From positions 62,001 to 126,000 of the forward strand of contig JAEDED010000002.1 of assembly GCA_016293495.1 (NCBI GenBank): a DNA stretch of 64,000 bases. The letters are read 5' to 3'. Below the pieces are notes generated by a model. It made no database searches. It was not told the DNA's origin and saw only the letters and a list, made by a program, of their open reading frames with translations. Position 1 is the stretch's first letter, and the number at the start of each line of letters is the position of its first letter. Of the stretch, positions 42,390-48,669 are shown piece by piece. Source of the stretch: Treponema sp. Its GTDB lineage: Bacteria; Spirochaetota; Spirochaetia; Treponematales; Treponemataceae. The position numbers and the translations under genes are program-made.

Positions 42390-42468
42390 TTTTGCGGGAA
42401 TAGCTCAGTGGTAGAGCGCCACCTTGCCAAGGTGGATGTCGCGGGTCCAACTCCCGTTTCCCGCTCTA
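42390..42468 (+). repeat. Direct repeat, copy 1 (tRNA-Gly unit)
   Basis: A 79-base unit identical to 42508-42586 and covering a whole tRNA-Gly gene: a recent or homogenised tandem gene duplication. Confidence 0.9.
42394..42465 (+). tRNA. tRNA-Gly(GCC), copy 1, non-canonical T loop
   Basis: 72 bases; acceptor GCGGGAA pairs with TTCCCGC, discriminator T. The anticodon loop TTGCCAA gives GCC. The D loop keeps GG. The T stem GCGGG/CCCGT is intact, but its loop reads TCCAACT instead of TTCRANY: position 55 is C where T (pseudouridine) is nearly universal. Confidence 0.93.
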
Positions 42469-42507
42469 GCAGTTTAACTGCATTAATCAGAGCGCAAAAC
42501 TCAAATA

Positions 42508-42586
42508 TTTTGCGGGAATAGCTCAGTGGTAGAGCGCCACCTTGCCAAGGTGGATGTCGCGGGTCCAACTCCCGTTTCCCGCTCTA
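42508..42586 (+). repeat. Direct repeat, copy 2 (tRNA-Gly unit)
   Basis: Second identical 79-base copy of 42390-42468, separated by 39 bases. Confidence 0.9.
42512..42583 (+). tRNA. tRNA-Gly(GCC), copy 2, non-canonical T loop
   Basis: Identical to copy 1 over all 72 bases, including the TCCAACT T loop. It is followed 7 bases later by a strong terminator hairpin. Confidence 0.93.
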
Positions 42587-42590
42587 AATA

Positions 42591-42628
42591 AAAGCGATTC
42601 GAGAGCAATCTGAATCGCTTTTTTTTTC
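42591..42628 (+). terminator. Intrinsic terminator after the tRNA-Gly pair
   Basis: AAAGCGATTC (42591-42600) pairs with GAATCGCTTT (42612-42621), followed by a T-run. Only 32 bases separate it from the tig start codon. Confidence 0.88.
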
Positions 42629-42660
42629 ATTTATTTTTTTTTAAGAAGAGGAAAAGAGTC

Positions 42661-44019
42661 GTGAAATTAACAAAGAATTACGAAAAACTCGAAAAATCTG
42701 CAGTAAAACTTACTGTAACAGTTGAAAAAAGTGAACTTGAAGCAATTTACAATAAGGTAACAGCAAACTATTCAAAGAATGCCCAGATTCCTGGATTCAG
42801 AAAAGGACACGTTCCAGCAAGCGTTCTCGTACAGAAATACGGTGATGCTCTCAAAGCTGATACATTAAGCGAAGCAATTGACGGATCTTTGAATGAAATC
42901 TTCTCTGACGAAAACGAAAAAGAAAACCGCCCTCTTCCATATGCTCAGCCAAAACTCGAATCAATTCCTGAACTTGACCTTTCTAAAGATTTGACATTTA
43001 CAGTAACATATGACGTACTTCCAAAAGTTGAAGTTAAGAACTTCTCTGGAATCACTGTAAAAGAACCACAGGTTGAAGTTGGTGAAGCAGAACTCGCTGA
43101 AGAACTTAAAGGCATCCAGGAACGCAACGCTACAGTAACTGATAAAAAAGATTCAGAAGCTGTTTCTAAAGACGATATCGTTACAATCAATTATTCAGAA
43201 CTTGATGACAACGGTGCAGTTATTGAAGGTTCAAAACGCCAGGGATTCGTATTCACTGTAGGTTCTGGTGAAAACCTTTACAAGATCGATGACGAAATCA
43301 TCGGTATGAAAAAGAACGAAACTAAAGAAATCACAAAAACATATGCAAAAGATGATGCAGATGCAGAGCTCGCAGGTAAAACAAAGAAAATCAGCGTAAC
43401 TGTTACTGCTATCAAACTTCGCAACCTTCCTGCTCTCGACGATGATCTTGCACAGGACGTTAACGAAAAATACAAGACACTTGATGACCTCAAGAACGAT
43501 ATTAAACGCCAGATGGAAGTTGCAAAAGACCGCCGAGTTAAAGAAATGAAAAACAACGACCTTCTTACACAGCTCATTGAAAAGAACCAGTTCGAACTTC
43601 CTGCAAGTTTGCTTGCTGCAGAACTCGAAGGTCGTTTCAACATGATGGCTCAGCAGTTCCAGACAACTCCACAACAGCTCGAAAAAATGCTTACATCTTC
43701 TGGACAGACAAAAGAAGCTATGACAGCTGCATGGGCTGAAGAAAGCGAAAAAATGCTCAAGAGCCGCATCATCGTAGAAGCTCTTCTCAAAGAAAGAAAC
43801 ATCACTGTAACTCCAGAAGAAATCGAAGCTGAATATGCTAAAATCGCTGAAGACGGTGGAATGACTGTAGAAGAAGTTAAAAAGCACTACTCTGACCCAC
43901 GCGCAAAAGAATACCTCATCGACGATGCAAAAGAACAGAAACTTTACGCTGAACTTTACAAAGAAGTTAAGGTTTCAAAAGGCGACAAAATGTCTTTTGC
44001 TGACCTCTTCAAGAGATAA
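42661..44019 (+). CDS. tig: Trigger factor
   Basis: A 452-residue ribosome-associated chaperone and prolyl isomerase. The ribosome-binding signature is NAQIPGFRKGHVPASVL (family G-F-R-x-G-x-x-P). The FKBP-type domain spans about residues 160-250 (DDIVTINYSELDDNGAVIEG, GSGENLYKIDDEIIGMKKNE), and the rest is the helical C-terminal arm domain. The start is GTG at 42661 with AGAGG upstream. There is no room for a promoter between the tRNA terminator and the start codon. clpP and clpX follow, the common tig-clpP-clpX arrangement, but after its own terminator. Confidence 0.96.
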   Translation: MKLTKNYEKLEKSAVKLTVTVEKSELEAIYNKVTANYSKNAQIPGFRKGHVPASVLVQKYGDALKADTLSEAIDGSLNEIFSDENEKENRPLPYAQPKLESIPELDLSKDLTFTVTYDVLPKVEVKNFSGITVKEPQVEVGEAELAEELKGIQERNATVTDKKDSEAVSKDDIVTINYSELDDNGAVIEGSKRQGFVFTVGSGENLYKIDDEIIGMKKNETKEITKTYAKDDADAELAGKTKKISVTVTAIKLRNLPALDDDLAQDVNEKYKTLDDLKNDIKRQMEVAKDRRVKEMKNNDLLTQLIEKNQFELPASLLAAELEGRFNMMAQQFQTTPQQLEKMLTSSGQTKEAMTAAWAEESEKMLKSRIIVEALLKERNITVTPEEIEAEYAKIAEDGGMTVEEVKKHYSDPRAKEYLIDDAKEQKLYAELYKEVKVSKGDKMSFADLFKR

Positions 44020-44037
44020 TCAGACTGAAGTTTAAAT

Positions 44038-44076
44038 AAAAAGGAATGTACGGCAATCGCGCATTCCTTTTTTTTT
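44038..44076 (+). terminator. Intrinsic terminator of tig
   Basis: AAAAAGGAATG (44038-44048) pairs with CATTCCTTTTT (44062-44072), followed by a T-run. Confidence 0.85.
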
Positions 44077-44107
44077 GTTACAAATAAATCATAAATTTAA
44101 GGACGAT

Positions 44108-44136
44108 TTGATGATTTTTTGATATATTTATATAAG
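44108..44136 (+). promoter_or_regulatory. Promoter of clpPX
   Basis: TTGATG (44108-44113), 17-base spacer, TATAAG (44131-44136). An in-frame start at 44119 lies within this promoter and is rejected. Confidence 0.65.
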
Positions 44137-44172
44137 ATATCAACATCAGAAATCCTTAAAAGAGGACTATTT

Positions 44173-44796
44173 ATGAATACACAGATGCACGATTTGGTTC
44201 CTTATGTAATTGAAAGAAGCGGAAACAGCGAAAGATCATATGATATTTTTTCACGTCTTTTAAAAGAACGTATTATTTTTGTTGACGGTCAGATTACAGA
44301 TGCAACAGCAGATTTGATTATTGCACAGCTTTTGTTCCTTGAATCAGAAAACAAGACTAAACCAATCAGTATGTATATTAATTCACCGGGCGGATCAGTA
44401 ACTGCAGGTCTTGCAGTTTACGATACAATGCACCTTGTCTCGTGCCCTATCCGTACAATCTGTATGGGACAGGCTGCAAGCATGGGCGCAATTTTACTTG
44501 CAGGTGGAACAAAAGGCAAACGTTACATTCTTCCTTCAGCACGTGTTTTAATTCACCAGCCATCAGGCGGAACTGAAGGTCAGGAATCAGACATCGAAAT
44601 TCAGAGCGCAGAAATCCAGCGCCTTAAAAAACTTTCAATTGAATACCTTGCAAGCGATACAGGCAAATCTGAAAAGCAGATTGCAAAAGACGTTGAGAGA
44701 GATTTCTTTATGTCTGCAGAAAAAGCTTTGGAATACGGAATCGTTGACCAGATTATGTCACGCCGTCCAGCCGAAGGCGATTCAGAAGACAAATAA
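44173..44796 (+). CDS. clpP: ATP-dependent Clp protease proteolytic subunit
   Basis: A 207-residue ClpP serine protease. The catalytic Ser is in MGQAASMGA, the His in ARVLIHQPSGG, and the third triad residue falls in the RDFFMSAEKALEYGIVD stretch (Asp). INSPGGSVTAGLAVYDTM is the conserved oxyanion-side motif. It forms the double-heptamer proteolytic chamber fed by ClpX. The start at 44173 has AGAGG upstream and lies downstream of the promoter, giving the normal ClpP length. clpX follows after 14 bases. Confidence 0.97.
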   Translation: MNTQMHDLVPYVIERSGNSERSYDIFSRLLKERIIFVDGQITDATADLIIAQLLFLESENKTKPISMYINSPGGSVTAGLAVYDTMHLVSCPIRTICMGQAASMGAILLAGGTKGKRYILPSARVLIHQPSGGTEGQESDIEIQSAEIQRLKKLSIEYLASDTGKSEKQIAKDVERDFFMSAEKALEYGIVDQIMSRRPAEGDSEDK

Positions 44797-44810
44797 GGGA
44801 GACACTTAAA

Positions 44811-46061
44811 GTGAAGAAATTTGGTAATCAGGAATACTGCGCATTCTGCGGTATGCCAGCCGGAGATAAAAAAGAAGATTTTCGCCGTTTAATCGGTTCC
44901 CGTATTGCACCAGTTTTTATCTGTAATGACTGTGTAGATATCTGTAAGGGAATTTTTGATTCAGAACCAAAGGGCGAATTATCAATTGAACTTTCAGAAG
45001 TTCCTTCTCCAAAAGAATTCAAGGCTTTTCTTGACCAGTATGTAGTCGGTCAGGACTATGCAAAAAAAGCACTTTCAGTTGCTGTTTATAACCATTACAA
45101 AAGAATGGCTTCTCTCAAGAATCTTGAAAAAAACGATATTACAATCGAAAAATCAAACATTCTTTTGATTGGACCAACAGGAAGCGGAAAAACACTTCTT
45201 GCAAAAACACTTGCTCAGAAGCTTAAAGTTCCTTTTGCAATCGCAGATGCAACTACCCTCACAGAAGCCGGTTACGTTGGCGAAGACGTAGAAAACGTTC
45301 TTTTAAAACTCATCAATGCCGCAAACGGAAACATTGCTGCCGCAGAAAAAGGAATCATCTTCATCGACGAAATCGACAAGATTGCCCGCAAGAGCGAAAA
45401 CACATCTATCACCCGTGACGTATCAGGCGAAGGTGTTCAGCAGGCTCTTCTTAAAATCATTGAAGGTACTAAAGCAAGCGTTCCACCACAGGGCGGAAGA
45501 AAACATCCAAACCAGGAAATGCTTGAAATTGATACAACAAACATTCTGTTCATTCTCGGCGGAGCGTTTGTCGGCCTTGATAAAATCATTGAACAGCGAA
45601 CAAATGAACACTCAATCGGTTTCTGTTCTTCTTCAGAAACAATGACTGATGAACAGAAAGTTAATCTTCTTAATACAGCAACTTCAGACGACCTTGTAAA
45701 ATTCGGATTGATTCCTGAATTAATCGGACGTATGCCGGTTTCTGTAGCCTTGAAAGAATTAACAAGAGACGATTTGATTTCCATTCTTACAAAACCAAAG
45801 AATGCAATTACAAAACAGTTCCAGGCTTCTTTTGCTATGGATGATGTTGACCTTACCTTCACTGATGAAGCAATTGCAGAAATTGCAGATATCGCAATCC
45901 GTCAGCAGACAGGTGCCCGCGGTCTAAGAGCAATTGTTGAAAAAATGCTTCTTGATATTATGTTTGAAATTCCTAGCATCAAAGGAAAGAAAAAACTTGA
46001 GATTACAAAAGATATGGTAACTCAGAAAACTTCAATTGATGTTGAAAAATTACTGGCTTAG
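44811..46061 (+). CDS. clpX: ClpX unfoldase
   Basis: A 416-residue AAA+ unfoldase of ClpXP. The N-terminal zinc domain has CAFCG and CNDCVDIC. Walker A is GPTGSGKT, Walker B is GIIFIDEIDKIARK, the RKH-type pore loop is in GRKHPNQEM, and GARGLRAIVE is the sensor-2 region. It recognises tagged substrates and threads them into ClpP. The start is GTG at 44811 with GGGAGA ten bases before. It shares the clpP transcript and ends at a bidirectional terminator. Confidence 0.98.
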   Translation: MKKFGNQEYCAFCGMPAGDKKEDFRRLIGSRIAPVFICNDCVDICKGIFDSEPKGELSIELSEVPSPKEFKAFLDQYVVGQDYAKKALSVAVYNHYKRMASLKNLEKNDITIEKSNILLIGPTGSGKTLLAKTLAQKLKVPFAIADATTLTEAGYVGEDVENVLLKLINAANGNIAAAEKGIIFIDEIDKIARKSENTSITRDVSGEGVQQALLKIIEGTKASVPPQGGRKHPNQEMLEIDTTNILFILGGAFVGLDKIIEQRTNEHSIGFCSSSETMTDEQKVNLLNTATSDDLVKFGLIPELIGRMPVSVALKELTRDDLISILTKPKNAITKQFQASFAMDDVDLTFTDEAIAEIADIAIRQQTGARGLRAIVEKMLLDIMFEIPSIKGKKKLEITKDMVTQKTSIDVEKLLA

Positions 46062-46101
46062 AAAGAAGTTTTAATTTATTTTACTGACAATTAAAGGCAA
46101 T

Positions 46102-46147
46102 AAAAAAGCGCTTGCATCGGATCTGAAGATTCGGCGTAAGCGCTTTT
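46102..46147. terminator. Bidirectional two-tier terminator
   Basis: AAAAGCGCTT (46104-46113) pairs with AAGCGCTTTT (46138-46147). An inner stem CGGATC/GATTCG forms with one wobble. It lies between the convergent clpX and glycosyltransferase genes. Confidence 0.85.
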
Positions 46148-46185
46148 CTATTTTAGTACCAGTCATTTAAAGTTGTAAACAGATT

Positions 46186-47295
46186 TTAAATTCCTTTGAT
46201 GACTTCAAGAACTTTTTCAGCAGTATTCTGCCAAGTAAAAGTTGAAGCCCATTCAAGTCCTTCTTCTACGATTTTTTTTCTGAAGTCCTGATCTGTAATA
46301 ACTTTTTCGATAGACTGAGCCATCTGCTCCGTATTGTCAGGATTAAACAGAACGACATTCTTTCCTGAAATTTCAGGGATTGCTCCGCGTTCTGCACTGA
46401 CAACAGGAATACCACAGGCCATTGTTTCGATAATTGGTAAACCAACACCTTCCTGACTTGACGGGAATACACAACATTCTGCATTTGAATAAAGTCTTCC
46501 AAGTTCTGAATGTGGGAAAAAGCCTGTCATAAAAATATCACTGGCAAATGGCGACTGAATGACAGCTTTCTGAACTTCCATCGCATAATCATCCTGACTT
46601 CCTGCAAGTACAAGTCTGTGAGGAAGTTTTGTCTTTGCCTTGAATTTATCAAATGCATCAATAAGCTCGACGTGATATTTTTCAGGACCTGAAATGCGTG
46701 TCGGATAAATGATGTAAGGCTTTTTAATCGCAAAAGGTTTAATATCAACATAATCGCCTTCAGAAAGGTTATGCTGGTAGAATACGCTGTGATCAATTCC
46801 GTTTGGAATGACACTGATTTTTGAACTTTCGATTCCGAGTTTTACAAGATCGTTTTTTACAAATTCACTTGGGGCGATGATGCGGTCAATTCTTTTAAGA
46901 CCTTTAAGTATGACTTTACGAAGAAATTTATCTTTTTTATTTTCAAGCAGTTTTGAAACAATGTCGTTTACGATTGCAATTCCCTTAGTCTTAAACTTTT
47001 TAGGAAGCATTCTGGTTGCGCAAGTATAAATTACGACATCGTATTTCTGCTGCTTTGCAAAACGCTTCATTTTGCGTTTATGCCACCACTGCTGGACTTT
47101 AAGCGTGTCCGAAATATTTACTGCAGTAAAGGTTGTGTCAAATTTTGCCTTATATGTGTAACGGTCTGCTTCCTGACCAAAAAGGTCGTATTCAATTCCC
47201 TGTTCCTGAGGCATATCCTGCATCAGAAAATACAAATATGAACCGAGACCTGACTGTCCGTGATCGAGACCAAAAGTGTCTATTCCAACTTTCAT
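46186..47295 (-). CDS. Glycosyltransferase, GT4 (GT-B) type
   Basis: A 369-residue retaining glycosyltransferase of the GT1/GT4 superfamily. The donor-site motif is VFPSSQEGVGLPIIETMACGIPVVSAERGAIPE, with the E-x7-E pattern, and the acceptor domain has VIPNGIDHSVF. It starts KVGIDTFGLDHGQSGLGSYLYFL. It is cytoplasmic or membrane-associated and adds a sugar to a glycan or lipid acceptor; specificity is unknown. The ATG at 47295 lies about 3 bases from the predicted start of transcription. It diverges from the DEAD-box helicase gene over a 48-base region. Confidence 0.93.
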   Translation of the reverse strand: MKVGIDTFGLDHGQSGLGSYLYFLMQDMPQEQGIEYDLFGQEADRYTYKAKFDTTFTAVNISDTLKVQQWWHKRKMKRFAKQQKYDVVIYTCATRMLPKKFKTKGIAIVNDIVSKLLENKKDKFLRKVILKGLKRIDRIIAPSEFVKNDLVKLGIESSKISVIPNGIDHSVFYQHNLSEGDYVDIKPFAIKKPYIIYPTRISGPEKYHVELIDAFDKFKAKTKLPHRLVLAGSQDDYAMEVQKAVIQSPFASDIFMTGFFPHSELGRLYSNAECCVFPSSQEGVGLPIIETMACGIPVVSAERGAIPEISGKNVVLFNPDNTEQMAQSIEKVITDQDFRKKIVEEGLEWASTFTWQNTAEKVLEVIKGI

Positions 47296-47304
47296 AGTGA
47301 GCGA

Positions 47305-47337
47305 ATTATAGCATAGATCGGCGCTATATGCTATAGT
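47305..47337. promoter_or_regulatory. Divergent extended -10 promoters with a shared inverted repeat
   Basis: Minus strand TGCTATAAT (hexamer 47305-47310) points to the glycosyltransferase and plus strand TGCTATAGT (hexamer 47332-47337) points to the helicase. The two boxes sit in an 8-base inverted repeat, TATAGCAT (47307-47314) and ATGCTATA (47328-47335). Both start codons lie 0-3 bases from the expected transcript starts. Confidence 0.65.
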
Positions 47338-47343
47338 AGAAAA

Positions 47344-48516
47344 ATGAACGAAAATACAGAAGCAATTAAAGATTTTTCATCTCTTGGAATTAACGGAAAC
47401 CTTATCATCGCATTAAACAAACTGAACATCAGTCAGCCTTCCCTTATTCAGCAGAAGACAATTCCTGAAGTATTACAGAAAAAAAATGTAATTTTTGAAT
47501 CAGAAACAGGAACTGGTAAAACTTACGCGTATCTTCTTCCCTTGATTCAGAATCTTGAAAAATCAGGCTCACAGGAAGACAAGATTCTCATTCTCGCTCC
47601 GACTTACGAGCTTGCTTCTCAGATTAAAACAACGGCTTCTCAGATTACCGGCCTTAAAGCCAGTCTTTTTATTGGCGGGACTCCAATCAAGCGCCAGATT
47701 GAAGTCCTTAAGGAAAAACCTCAGATTATAATCGGAAACCCTTCACGCCTTCTCGAACTTATTCACCTTAAAAAACTTAAAACTCAGAGCATCAAAGCGC
47801 TTGTTCTCGATGAAGTTGACCGCCTTATCAGCGTAGAAATTGCAGAAGAAACAAAAATGCTTATTTCAAACATTCCATGCGACAGCCAGTTTATTGCCTG
47901 CTCAGCAACTTTGAATCAGAATACAAAAAATACACTCAACAGACTTTTCTCAAACGTTGAAGAAGTAATTCTTCCAAAAGAAGACATTCTTTCTAAGAAG
48001 ATCAGTCATTACGCAATTTTTGCAGAAATCCGTGACAAGATTTCTACATTAAAAAACTTCATTCTTGCTGAAAATCCTGAAAAAGCACTTGTTTTTACAA
48101 GCCGCGCAGATCAGGTAGAAAATATCGCACAGAAACTTAAATACAAGAAAGTTGACTGCATGGCACTTCATGCAAAAACTGATAAAAAAGAACGCAAAGC
48201 GGCAATCGACCAGTTCCGAAACGGAAAATGCCGTATTCTCGTAACTTCTGATCTTGCAAGCCGCGGACTTGACATTCAGGGCGTAACACACATCATACAG
48301 ATGGATTTACCTTCAAACGAAGACTTTTTCGTTCACCGTTCAGGTCGTACAGCCCGTGCCGGTAAAACCGGTATTAACGTAGTTATCGGCGATGAATACG
48401 AAATGCGAAAATATGCGGCTCTTGAAAAGAAATTCAGTCTTGTTGTCTATCCAAAAATGCTTTACAAAGGAAAACTCGTTAATCCTGGTGATGTTCAGGG
48501 TTTTGACGAAAAATAA
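47344..48516 (+). CDS. DEAD-box RNA helicase
   Basis: A 390-residue ATP-dependent RNA helicase core. Motifs in order: Q motif (LNISQPSLIQQKTIP), motif I ESETGTGKT, Ia PTYELASQ, II DEVD (instead of DEAD), III SAT, IV ALVFTSRADQ, V TSDLASRGLDI and VI HRSGRTARAG. It has only a short C-terminal tail, so no extra RNA-binding domain. It could serve ribosome assembly or mRNA decay. The ATG at 47344 coincides with the expected +1, and there is no Shine-Dalgarno site, so the mRNA is predicted to be leaderless. Confidence 0.94.
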   Translation: MNENTEAIKDFSSLGINGNLIIALNKLNISQPSLIQQKTIPEVLQKKNVIFESETGTGKTYAYLLPLIQNLEKSGSQEDKILILAPTYELASQIKTTASQITGLKASLFIGGTPIKRQIEVLKEKPQIIIGNPSRLLELIHLKKLKTQSIKALVLDEVDRLISVEIAEETKMLISNIPCDSQFIACSATLNQNTKNTLNRLFSNVEEVILPKEDILSKKISHYAIFAEIRDKISTLKNFILAENPEKALVFTSRADQVENIAQKLKYKKVDCMALHAKTDKKERKAAIDQFRNGKCRILVTSDLASRGLDIQGVTHIIQMDLPSNEDFFVHRSGRTARAGKTGINVVIGDEYEMRKYAALEKKFSLVVYPKMLYKGKLVNPGDVQGFDEK

Positions 48517-48558
48517 ACAGACACAGTCTGTTCAGTCCCCTGTTTTTACATCTTTTAA

Positions 48559-48588
48559 TTGAATTCTCACGGCAAATTGTGTTATAAT
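48559..48588 (+). promoter_or_regulatory. Promoter of the smc operon
   Basis: TTGAAT (48559-48564), 18-base spacer, TGTTATAAT extended -10 (hexamer 48583-48588). The leader is about 75 bases. Confidence 0.65.
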
Positions 48589-48669
48589 TTACTATATTAT
48601 ACACATTGAGTATTGTGGGGAATTTATCCGCTTCTCAAAATAGTTTTAATTTAATAAAGGTGGTTTTTT

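Noticed and set aside
42390..42586. Two 79-base direct repeats, considered as the start of a CRISPR array or insertion-sequence ends
   Set aside because: Each repeat is a complete tRNA-Gly gene; there are no regular short repeats and spacers and no transposase.
43231..43887. 218-codon open frame antisense to tig
   Set aside because: Extremely Phe/Cys-rich and explained by codon bias of tig on the other strand.
44119..44172. Longer ClpP start at 44119
   Set aside because: The -10 box TATAAG lies at 44131-44136, inside the extension; the shorter form has normal ClpP length and a ribosome site.
48516..48532. Hairpin AACAGAC/GTCTGTT after the DEAD-box gene as a terminator
   Set aside because: The stem is real, but it is followed by CAGTCCCCTG rather than an immediate T-run, so I did not call it a terminator.
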